Of a stretch of 64,000 nucleotides of DNA, positions 1 through 12,300 are shown in pieces (the first letter of the stretch is position 1; every line of letters starts with the position of its first letter). Source of the DNA: Rhineura floridana (Eukaryota > Chordata > Lepidosauria > Squamata > Rhineuridae). The translations under genes and the position numbers were made by a program. The notes under the pieces are model-generated. The model saw only the letters and a list, made by a program, of their open reading frames with translations, was not told the DNA's origin and ran no database searches. The stretch spans positions 13,963,001 through 14,027,000 of the forward strand of contig NC_084489.1 in NCBI RefSeq assembly GCF_030035675.1. Direction: 5' to 3'.

Positions 1-208
1 TAAATTGGACCATACAGAAAATGTGTTAATACAAATGACAGAGTCCACAACCCTTAGAGTAATGCTTCACTTCATCACCACTCTCTCACCTATTGTAACT
101 TAATCCAAACAGTATACAAAAAATAAGTAAATGAGGCTTTACTCCCACGCATGAAATATTTTTCCAGTTTCATGCTTCTATCATTCTTCAATGCTAAATG
201 ATACTTAC

Positions 209-395
209 GTTGAGTCTAATAAAGTGCCATCTAAGAGTGAGGCATTGTAGTGATACTTCAAGTAATCGCCTTTCTTGCTCAGTACTGAGCAGTTGCTAGG
301 TTTGTAATGGGTTGTAATAGCAACAGAGTCTGAAGGATTGTGGAAGTCTATCACATGAATGTCAAAGACCAGCACAGCAGATCCTGGAATCTTTC
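209..395 (-). CDS. FKBP9: FKBP9 coding exon 7 (end of domain 3, start of domain 4)
   Basis: 187-bp exon encoding [20 protein letters not shown] and ending [15 protein letters not shown]. It is three bases shorter than exons 3 and 5. Acceptor ATTCTAG, donor GTAAGT. The next exon is outside the window. Confidence 0.93.
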
Positions 396-3300
396 CTAGA
401 ATAATTAAGAAGCATATGAAAAGAAACCACCCAACCTCCCTTCTGCTCTTATGGTAAAGAACAGACCAATCTATTGAAAATGTGTACAAATGAGACTTGT
501 TCAAGAGCATCTCCAAACTACCTGCTGTATTTGTGTGAAAGAGGCTTTTGAGAGTTGCCACGTTTGAGATTTTTCTATTAGCATAAATCCCATGTACTTC
601 CCAGAGATTTGGGGGCATGAGGTAATTATCACCTATATTTTCAGGTTCACCTTCCCCTGTATGAGTGCACTGAAGAAAAAGTAATAAACCCAAACAAGAA
701 ATATTGAACTGTGCAAAATTGTATCTTTTATTAAGCCAGCAGGTTTTACAGAATTTTTAATGAGGTATGTGCAGAACATTTTTAAAAATGAAATCAACGC
801 TATCCCTATATTGTGTTTCTCCCCTATTGAGAGATGCATTTAATCAAAGCTGTATGGATAGTTTTCAGGTATACCACACTTGGATCAAACTTAGGATATC
901 TCCAATCCACTGTGTCAGATTAGTTTTGTGATTTTTCCCTCTCTTAACCACAGTATTGTCTGGCTGGTATTAAGTGACATACTGCCCTTTTAGCAATACA
1001 ATTTCCAGCCAACGAAAGAGAAATATTAGAGAAGTAAATTATTCACTACTGATTTGTTGTGACATGCACCTTGTAGGCAGAAGACTCGGCTAGACACCTG
1101 ACACCAACAAAAGACTGCAACAACTGGGCAGATGGAAGTACAACACACAAATACCATGTACTACATGGGTCCTTAAATCTGTTAAATGCTGAACTAAAAG
1201 AATGATTAAGCTTTAGGGCACTGGTGCTGAATTAAAAGCAGAACTCACCTCTTCCCTCTTCTCCGTACCCAAGGTGGGGCGGGATGGTTATTCTCCTCTT
1301 CTCTCCAGTGCATACTCCAAGCAAGCCTTCATCCATCCCAGCAATCACATAACCTTTCCCAATGTAGGTATCATACGTTCGGTTCCGTGAATAACTACAG
1401 GGGGAAAATATTTTTTGTTTTTTTGAGATCGTTATCAATATGAACACTTTCATAGCTTACTTGTTCCAAGACAAATATTGAAGAGTTACAAGTACAGCCG
1501 GCTTACAATTTACTGTAACTTTATTTTTTAATAAGAAAAAAATCAAAAGTGTACAAAAACATTAGAAAGAAACAATGCAAGAGCATAAATGGTAACAGTG
1601 AATAGAAAAATACAAAAAATTAAGCTAGCCAAACAAATTTATAAAGATGTGTATAATAAATATATAGTAAAGCTGTATGTATCGATAAAAAGCAATCTAA
1701 ATATATAGTAAGATTGCAAATAACTATCTTAGGTGTCCTTACTTAAGCAATACTGGCCATACGAATCGCATAGACAAGAAAGCTAATTCAATATAAGAAT
1801 ACCAGCAAAATGAGAACTCTTGTAAGACAAAGAGAACTAGAAAAGCTGTCTAGTTTGTGTTATAAAAAGTACACAATCAAAAAATCAAAATCGGAGATAG
1901 AGCAGCTTTTTCGAAAGCCAGTCATCAGTCAGCAAATAGCAAGTACCAACCTCATACAATGGGGAAAGGGTGTGTCTTCTCATCTCTTGATTTTTATGCT
2001 AAAAATTAATAAACATGCCCCATTCAGATTTGAACGTATTAAACCTGTTTTCCCTGTGAAACCCAAATAATCCATATAATCTTGTGTAGCTACGTCCCGT
2101 CATTTCATAAACCACTCTTGCAAGGAAGAGATTTCTTTTCTCTTCCATTATCTTGCATAGACTACTCTAGCTGCTGATACCATGTGAAACAGTAATTTCT
2201 CTTTTCCTTTAGATTAGGGTGGGGAACCTCAACCAATGGGCTAAAGGGCAGTGCTTCAAAGGAACATCGGGAACTTAAAGTGGGCTTCCGATTGTTTCTT
2301 TGATGGAGCAAGGCATGCTCCCAACCCCCTCCATCAGCTAATGGTTGGCAGGGGTTCGCCTTGCTCAAGGTGGGGAAAGCGGTTTCTATTCAATGGAAAC
2401 CGCTTCCCCCTCCCAGCTCTGCTCTTTGAAGCCACCTTGCAGTTTTCAGCCCCATTGTCGGAGGGCAAAGCAGAAGCATGGGGAGGCTCTGCTTTTTAAA
2501 TATTTTTGTAATATTATTTATTTATGAAGACATTTACTCAGTTTCTTAGAAGACCTTTCAAAACTGCTTAGCAGAAAGCAGCTGTAAGGATTGCTAAGAC
2601 ATGCATGAACAGGGAGTAAGAAATGTTTGTTTAGTAGTCTGGTTACCTAGAATCAAACAATGTGCCATCCAGAAGTGTACCATTATAATGATATCTGAGG
2701 AAGTCCCCAACTTGGCTTCTCCGCTCACATGATTCAGGCACATATTGTTTTGCCACTGTGATGCTGTCCTTGGGGTTGTGGAGATCTAGGAGAGCCACGT
2801 CAAATATGAGGGAAGCCTGACCAGGAATTTCTTTACCTATAAGCAAGGTGGACAGTAGGCATTTAAATCCGTGTAACGATTAAGACAAAAATTCAACCTA
2901 ATCCCACATAGGTACCCTCAACCTCACATCAACTTCACACTAACATATACATGTTATGCCCTCACACACACCAATTCAAAAGCAACTATGCTTATTAATC
3001 AGCACAGCAGTTTCAATCTTCTTCCAGAAGAGTCAAATCAATGATTCATCAAACAGAGGCCTAATTTAGGGAAGGCCTAGAGGGGGAGTTGCTCCTTTTA
3101 TGGTTTCAACTACATCGAGTTATTACTCAGGAATTATAGTCACGAGAGAGGCTGTATACTATAGTCAGAGTAGATTTTTTGCATTCTGCAATGTTAAATT
3201 GAAAATACCCCCATGCCATTCTGATGCTTCCCATAAGCTCATTTCAAAACAAAATCTTACAAAACGTATAGTCCTGAAGTCAGAAACTATTTCTTAACAA

Positions 3301-6300
3301 CCCTGTCATTTTTCATGGTGATACACGAAACAGTCAGAGAGAATCGAGAGTTCAAACTGTACAGAGAGAGAGAAAATAAGACCCCTGTTGGACTTTTTCT
3401 GTCAATGTTCTCATAATTTGTTGAAATTAATTAAAAATCAGTCATGTTCACAGAGTACCTGTAATCCTATTACTGACCTTGCCCCATACTATGACCTTCA
3501 ACTTCTGCAATTTAAAAGTCTAAAAAATGCATAGCTGGTTTTTAATTAATTTAAGAAATTTAGCATTGGAGTCAATGATAAGCCCAGGCTGGCTCAGTAA
3601 GAACCAACTGTTAAGTGTTCTAAAAGCCAGACTCACAGTTGCTTGGCTTGGCTAATCAGGGGGCCACACCCACACCAGAAATTTATTTCACTTTAGACAG
3701 TTATGGCTTCTTCCAAAGAATCCTGGGAAGTGTAGTTTGTGAAGGGTGCTCAGAGGAGACGCCTATTCCCTGACAGAGCTTCAGTGGCCAGAGCGAATGA
3801 AGCTCTCTAAGGGGAACAGGGCATCTCCTAGCAACTCTCAGCACCCTTCACTAACTACACTTCCCAGGATTTTTTGGGAGAAGCCATGCCTGTCTAAAGT
3901 GAAATAAAGGTCTGGTGTGGATGTGGCCAGGGACAACTTTGGTTTAAATTTGGGTGGGAGGCTACATATGCCTGCTGTAGAATAAAAACATGGAAATGCT
4001 GAAAAACAATGATACTGTTCACAGTGTTTCCCTTTTGGAAAAGGGCTTCTCTTCTGCCAGTGCCCACCCACCCAATCTCCTCCCCTCCCCCTCCCATCCC
4101 CTCCCTGCCCCAGGCCAGTTTCACCTATCCTAAGCCTCATCGCACAGGAGTAAATCCCACTGAACTCAAAATGCATACAAATGATCAAACTTGTCCTCCC
4201 CTCCTCTTCCCTCCTACTCCCTCCCTCTTGCCCCCTTCCCCTTCCTTTGCCCCTCCCTCTCCCTTCCAATCTCCTCCTTCCCCCTCCTCCTCCTGCCCTC
4301 TCCCCTCCCCATCCACATGGTCAGATTTACTTTTCTTAAGCATGAGCGCATGCAAGTAAATCCCCCTGAACTCAATAAGCATGCAAATGATCAAACCTGC
4401 CCTCCCCTCCTCCACCCTCCCATCACCTCTTTTTTGCCCCTTCCCTCCCCCTTCCTTCACCCCTCTCCCCTTCAATCCCCTCCTTCCCTCTTCCCCTCCT
4501 TCTGCTCCCCTCTCCCCTCCCTTTCTCCTTCCGTCTCCTCTCCCCTTGCCCTCCTCCTCTCCCCTGATCAGTTTTACCTATCCTAACCATGACTGCATGG
4601 TAGTAGAACCCATTAAACTCAATAAGCATGCAAAAGATCAGACCTGACTTTCCCCTCCTTCCCCTCTCCTTGCCTTTCCTCCTCCATTCTCCCTTCCCCC
4701 GCCTTCTTCCTCCTCTGCTTCTCACTCCAGCCCTCCCTCCCCCCCTTCTCCTCCTCCCCCCCATGATTTTACCTATCCTAAGCATGATTGCATGGAAGTA
4801 AATCCCACTGAAGTCAATAAGCAAGCAAATGATCAAACCTGCCCTCCTCCACCCCCTCCTGCCTGCTCCCCTCCCCCTTCTCCCCCCCTCCCCTATGGTC
4901 AGTTTCACCTATCCTAAGCCTGATTGCAGGGGAGTAAATCCCACTGAACTCAATAAGCATACAAATGATCAATCCATTCTCAGCAAACTTGCACAGGATC
5001 CCATTTCTTACCTCCCAAACTAAAATGCAGAGAAATTCACTTGTGGTTTAAGAACGTAGCTATAGCCAACAGATATTTCTATCAAACTTTAAAAAGCAGG
5101 GAAATTTGGCAGCTATAGTGAATGCACCAGAGGAGCAGGAGACCTGACCTCCTCTCTAAGATATTGTACTGCTCTACAAATTGGTCAAAATGCAAACACC
5201 GTTTGGGTTGCTCTTTCACAGACCAATCCACTTCCTGTGTAGCTTGAAAGAATTTGGTAACATGTGCCTCTGAGCATATGGTGAGTGGTGGCAATACCTG
5301 CAATCAGTCCAAATTACAGAAACAAGACATGTGCTGTGCTGATTTTGTTTTAGCAGGGAGGAGCAACAATATTAAGACAGTTGACAGAATTCAGATAGTC
5401 ACTTTAAATATGTTTGATTTACTTTACAATTTTAGTGAAGTTTCCTATAGTAAATATTTTGCAGCTAGAGTGAGTGCACCAGGGGAGCAGAAGACCTGAC
5501 CTCCTCTCTGAGATATTGTACTGCCCTAGAAATTTGTCAAAATGCAAACACAATTTGAGCTGGTCTTTCACAATTCAATCCACTTCCTGTGTAGCTTGGA
5601 AGAATTTGGTAACATGTGTCTCTGAGCATATGGTAAATGGTGGCAACACCTGCCATCTCCAAAGATGGAGAATTACATTTTTGTATGTTTTTTGGTGTTC
5701 TTACTTTGCTTCTTTTCTGTGTTACTACTGTTTCTACAGAGAATCTAACATAGAAAATTATATATTTCTCTCATTCATCCTAGAAATCTTTGTCAAATTG
5801 ATTTTAATTAATTTCAAAGCCTTTTTATTGATCAATGTTATATGATGGTGAAGACAGCCTTTTGTGTTTCAAACTGGAGGTTATGTTTTATTTCTGTTTT
5901 GGTGCATTAACAGTTGAATCTGAAACTGCAGTTTGATGTAAAATCAGACTGATTACAATATGTTGCTACTTCAGCAATAACTCTTGCTATTAGAAAAAAC
6001 AAACTTGGCCTGCCCAGAATGCATGTTTTCAGCCTGTTGTGCTTAAACCATTCCACTTAAGGAAAGGTGGGCATGGTCAATTAAAAACATAAAGCACACC
6101 TAGAATTTTTGCTAGAATATATTTCACCTCCCACTGTTTTATCTTGTGCAAACTGAGACACTCCTTATGTGCACTGGAAACTATTCTGCAGAATAGTCAG
6201 TGCCATTATTACACACTTGTTTCTGGAGTTTTTTTAGTGTTGCAAAGTGTTGCTGTACTTCACATATTCACAGAAACATATTCACTCTAGCTGCCCAATA

Positions 6301-9300
6301 TCCCTGCTTTTTAAAGTTTGATAGAAATATCTGTTGGCTATAAGCACGTTCTTAAACTGCAAGGTTTTTGCCTATTAGCGAATATAGATATGTTTATGGA
6401 GCACAAACATCTTGAATCAGCCAAAGCACAAAACTTTTAATCCTTGCTAGTACTCCTCTCACCACTACCACACAGACTTTAGTCTGAAATGGCACCTGTA
6501 CCATCAAGTCTACTGTTATCTTGGTTGTTGGCCAGCACCAGATGCTTCCAGAAAGGTTATGAAGCCAACTGCACTGATAAACTGCTCCTTTTTCAACATA
6601 ATTTGCTTCTTGCCTTCCAGCAGTTTAGAATCTAGTGATATGCTTAGCATGAGTTAAAATACCCCAATAATTTCACCTATATACTGATATTCTTAGCTTC
6701 CCTTAATTTGTACAGGCTAACTGTAATTTGGTTATGTCATATAGCCAATCAGGATAACTACTATGTTGTATAATGACACAGCAGAAAATAACTTTTACCA
6801 CCAGTGATGAGAGTTTTCACACATTCTAAAACACTATAATGTCTGTGGATGGTTCCAGTCAAGGGCACTTCTTGCCCTCCCCCAAACACAGATTAATGGA
6901 TCTTTCAGGAAATAGCGTAAGAAATTTTAAAATAAATTTCATTTTGCTGATAGCAGCTTCCTTATTATTCTGCCAATTCTCTAGCTGGAAAAAATATTTA
7001 AGAGAAAGTTGAAATAAATTCAGCTTTTCCCAGCTGTTACTGGTATTAAAGACAAAAGTTCACTAGGCAATCAGATACTGAGTTTGTTGACTGATTAGTT
7101 GCTTCCTACACATAACATGATGAATTCATATTCTGTGGAAATATGTTTTTGAGGTTGCCTTTGTAATATTCACTACAGGCATAAACAAAGCCGGCATTTA
7201 CCATCTCCATCTTCTCCATATGCCAGGAAAGGTGGTACTGTGACTATACGCTTTTCTCCTACACACATGCCAAGGAGACCTTTGTCCATACCAGGAATTA
7301 GCCAACCAATTCCAACATAGGTGTCATATGTCCGCATTCTATTGTGACTGAAGATACAAATAAATACAAGTTACTTATAGTCAACGTCTTCATTTTAGCA
7401 TAGGATGCAAGAGAAAAATGGAAAGGCTTGGACAAAGCAGAGTAAATGTAGACATATGAAAATGAAAAAATGAAATATGCTGATTTTGTTTCAAACAATA
7501 TTACATATATGCAAATTACACAAAATAAAAGTTTGTACACAAATGCAAGGAAGCTTTTTATATAGTTACTGGTATGTCACATTCCTTCCTTATTTTTCTT
7601 GTTGCTATAGGTGAACATTTGAAGCTGTCTTATAATGGGAGAGAGACTATTGGTCTATTTCAGTGGTTCCCAACCTTTATGAGTACGGGACCCCCTCTGT
7701 AACCTCAAAAAAATTCACAAGCCTCATGTGTTAATTGTTGGCCTTCCTCCTGCTGCTACTCTGGCCACCACCGCGATTTGCACGCAGGCAGAGAAACAGA
7801 GGCAGAAGAGAGAGAGAAATCCACCTGGCTGGAAATTAAAGCCCAATAAATATATAATACATTTCAACATACGGTTCACGCAATCCTATATGCAAAATCA
7901 AAATAGGAGCAAACCTGGGTGCCAGAGGTGGGGATGGGTAAGTGTGAATGGGCAGAGAGAGAAGAAAAAGAGAGATAGAAGTAATGTGAAAGGAAGAGAA
8001 GGGTTAGAGGGAGGACAGGCATGCCAAGTTGTGGATGGGGGAGAGGTTCAGTGGGTCAAAAGAAGGCAGCAAGTAAGAGGCAGCAACAGCCGGAAGAGTG
8101 AAGAGCAGGCACGTGGGAGAGAGGGCGCGTGGGACATGACTGGAGGGAGGACTGGAGTTAAGTGGACTGAATGTCCATTCTAGGTGCTTCTTTTCTCAGA
8201 GTGACCTGTATTGGCAGACACTTCAAAAAACAAACACACATGGTCCCACTCCTCTTCTTTCCCTCACTCCCCTCTCCTGTCCCCTTACACCAAAGTAGAT
8301 GGTGAGGGCAAGGGTGGAATCCTCCTCAACTACCACCTCTTTCTCTCCCTCTCTTTCTGAGGCAAAGGGGTAAGGAGTGACTTCCCCTTCTTTTCCCTCC
8401 CCCACATCACCACCACCTTCCCCTTAGCCTGATAACAGCCTGTGTTAGATTACAGAAAAATGCACGAGGGGAGAGTGTGCCACAGCTGCTGCGTGCCTCT
8501 TTCTGTGGGGCCTAGTGGGTGGTGGGAAGGGATCGCGAGGTGGCCAGAGAACCACCCTCCCCTACACACACACATACACCTCCCACTCAGTACATGTTGG
8601 CCGCCATGTCTCTGCTCTCCTCCTTCTGCTAATTGCTGCTGCCGCCATCGGTCCAAACAGCGTGCAAAGGCTAAGACTACCCTCCTCCATAAAGGGTTAA
8701 GAAGCTAGAAGCTCAAGAAGAGCAATCAGCAGCTGGTCTCCTTGGGAGGCAAACAGCCAGGAATTAAAGTTCCTCACACTTGCCCAGTTCGTTTCAGCCG
8801 TCCTGAACACTTTTTTTAAAAAAACTTAATAAATAATTCCTCTCTTGGCTCTTCGTGCCCCCCCCCAAGATGACTTCCTGGCCCCTCTGTAGGTCATGGG
8901 TCCCAGGTTGGGAACCACTGGTCTATTTAATATTGTATCATATTAACAGGAAATGGTTCCCCAAAGTTTCAGGCATCTATCTTGCCCAGCCCTGCCAACA
9001 AAATATTTTCATTCACATTTTTATGTACATTCTTGTACAAGACCTCAACAACCCCTGAAAACAAAGAAAAAAGAAAAAACATTTTAACTACCTTGAGTCA
9101 AACAGCGTTCCATCTAGAAATGTCCCATTGTAATGGTATCTTACAAAATCAGACACCTGAACTATTCTTGTACAATTTTCTAGCTTGTAATAAGTCTGAA
9201 TTTGAACTTGGTCTTCAGAATTCCAAAGGTCGACCAAAAGCACATCAAAATGAAGCACTGAGTTTGCAGGAATTACACCAGCTGTGGATGCAATATATAT

Positions 9301-12300
9301 ATAAACATATATTAAAATTGAAATAATACTAGTTGAAAAAATTGAATTAATATTAAAAATTCTTTTATGAAGATTTTTATTTTGTCATGGACAATATATG
9401 ATTGTACTATGCAAAAATCTACCATCAATCAATCATCCTTTAAATGGAGAATCAATCATTATTTTACTTTTTTCTTACATTCACTTTTGGAATAGGAAAC
9501 AAAATAAAACTTCCAAGTTAATGACTGACAGCACCCAAACCCAATATCTGCCAGGATGAGAAAGATTTGATTTGGCAGATCTTGGGCTTTCCAGGTTAAA
9601 CCATGGCTACACCAGCACCAGTTCCTCACCCTGACTCAGCTGGAAGAACTTAAGACAGTGTAATTTACACTGGCTTAAGTTCCCAAAAAGGGGTGTTTCA
9701 GGGGCATGGCAGAGGCAGGATGGTGCAAGGACAGGCTTATACCTATTCTAAACTCCTTTCAGCTCAGTCACGTGACCCAGCAACCCAGCAGAATGCAGCC
9801 AGCAAAAAGAATGTTATAAGTCACATTCCTCCTGAATCGAGTTTGGAATGGGGTAACTTACACAGACATTCTATAGTTAGGATTGTTCTGCAAGCCTTGT
9901 GTCCAATGTTGATCATACTCCAGGTGGATCCATTGAAATTAATGGACATGACCAAGGTACATTCATTTCAATGGGTCTACTCTGAGTTGAACATAGTTGA
10001 ATACAACCCCTTGTCCAGAAAGCCACCCCAGTTTGTTCATACAACATTACTGCAGTAGAGATAATCATTATTAATTTCACATTACATTTGTCAGAACTTA
10101 TTATGGCTTAAGGCGCCCACAAAGAAACCATGGGCTTTTGAATGCTTAAGTAGAGTAGATTTGCCACCTCTAACCTTGTACATTTCAAGGAGGACAGGAG
10201 CAAAGGCAGCTAACAGGAGCTCCTCCCTCCCATTCCCCTCCGTGGTCTTGCTATCTGCAACTCTCCCTAAGGCACACTAAACCTGGAAACCTCCACACCA
10301 CTGCAGGTAAGGAAAGCAGGTGGACAACAAGACTGTGCCAGGAATGAGCAGGAGAAGTCACAGAAGTCACTTTTTCTCCTGCTTCAGGAGGAACATCTGA
10401 GAGAACACATTACAATTATACAGAAACATAGTAATAATGACAAGCCACAACACTAAGTGGTATCTAACCACACAAAAGTATAATGTGTGAACAATTCTAT
10501 AGTGTTCTAAATGAGAGAAGAGCCACCCTGTTCATTGCATTATTGACATCTTACCATGCTATCTTATTCTTTGTTTTTTCTGTACTCCAATGCTGGGAGC
10601 AAATCCCAGGCAACTGAAAACTGACGCCAAGCCTTTCATCTCTCTAGCAGTGAAAAGCAAACCAGTTGGCCTGTAAGAATGAATGATGTGTCCCATTATC
10701 GAGACATTTAACCAAGAAATGCCTTCACTTATCAAGGCATATGGGAAACAACTGGCTTAATATCACTGTGGCACTGCCCCAGCTCATAACTACTGAAGTC
10801 TCACTTTCTATTAAACAAAGTTTTGTCAGAACAGGATAACAACTTCTTCTGCACTGAGGAACACACTGGACATTTCTGCCATTCTATATTCTCCATAACA
10901 ATTGTAGCTAGAACTTCATTTTTAAAAAAATATTCTCAAGCTTTTCACAATAGCATAAGAACTGGGGGGTGGGGAAGCTTCAGCAATAACAGGTTACTAG
11001 GTATGCACAGCATTCTGTCCCAGTCTATAATAATCAGGCCTCTTTACTACATATCCATGGATCTAAACATGTGGATGGGGAGAGAGCAGGATTTTGTCCA
11101 CTGGCCCTACTTTTCAGAAGCTCAGAATTTATAAAGAACATGTGGAGGCCGGAAGCAGGGTCAGTCAGCATGATCCCATTTCCTCCTCACCCGCACATCC
11201 AGATACACAGATATATCTCATGTATAGGACTTTTTTTGGCAACGATAAATCCATAAAATCACAGGTTTGATTAACTTTTTATCAACTGCTTTGCAACTAC
11301 ATTTTCAACAACTGCTTTGCAACTACATTTTCAACAGCTTGCTTTAGATCAACATTTTTACATAGGTACTTACAAACACCTTCACTCCCATAACCAAGAT
11401 GAGGTGGAATTTTTACAAATCGCCTCTCATTCACACACATGCCAAGCAGAGCTTTGTCCATTCCAGCAATAAGCTGGCCTTTCCCCACAAGCACGTTGAA
11501 TGTGGAACCTCTGTCATAGCTAGAGAGAGAGAGAGAGAGAAATCTGAGGTTACTTACAAATTCATGTGTAATTCATTTAAATCTTCTTTAAACACATTTC
11601 TTTGGCAGCTCAGTTATTTTGCTCTTTTCCCAGCCCTGCTGACCAGACTGATGATACTCCACGAACTTGTCTAATTTCTTTTTTAAAAGCCTTCTAAACA
11701 AGTGTTGCTTCCATATCTTGTATGGAATACTATTTACAGTTTTGGTTGCCTCATCTAAAAAGGACATCCTAGAGCTAAAACAGGTGTAGAAAAGAACAAA
11801 TGGTTGGGGTAACCACTCTATGGAGGGATTTATTTTTTTTAAAAAAAATGGCTAATATTTGGTCACGAGAGTGATCTATGAAATTATTGCATAGAAAGAG
11901 CAGAAAAAAATTTCTCCCTCTTTCAAACCCAGAATTATCCAGCAGCAGTCAGTTTAGAACAGACAAAATAAAACAGTTCTGTACACATCATTATTCACTG
12001 CCACAAGTTGTGTGGAGGTGTACTTTATCTTGAATGGATGATAAATGAGACAAAAAGTGCACATTTAATGCAATTTTCATTTGATTTACAGATATGAGAA
12101 AACGTCAAAACTTGTGTTAATAGCTTAAGACGTGACTCTTCCAGTACAATCCTAATCATGTCCACTCAGAAGTAAACCCTATTGAATCCAATGGGGCTCA
12201 CTCTCAGATAAATGGGGTTGGAACTGTAGCGTTCTAGAACAATATGGAAAGGATACAAATTTAAATTTCCAAGTATATGTATTCTCTCCATAGAAAGTTC

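Noticed and set aside
3838-5023. Several Pro/Ser-rich and Arg/Gly-rich frames
   Set aside because: They arise from the polypyrimidine tandem array, overlap on both strands and lack splice sites or domains.
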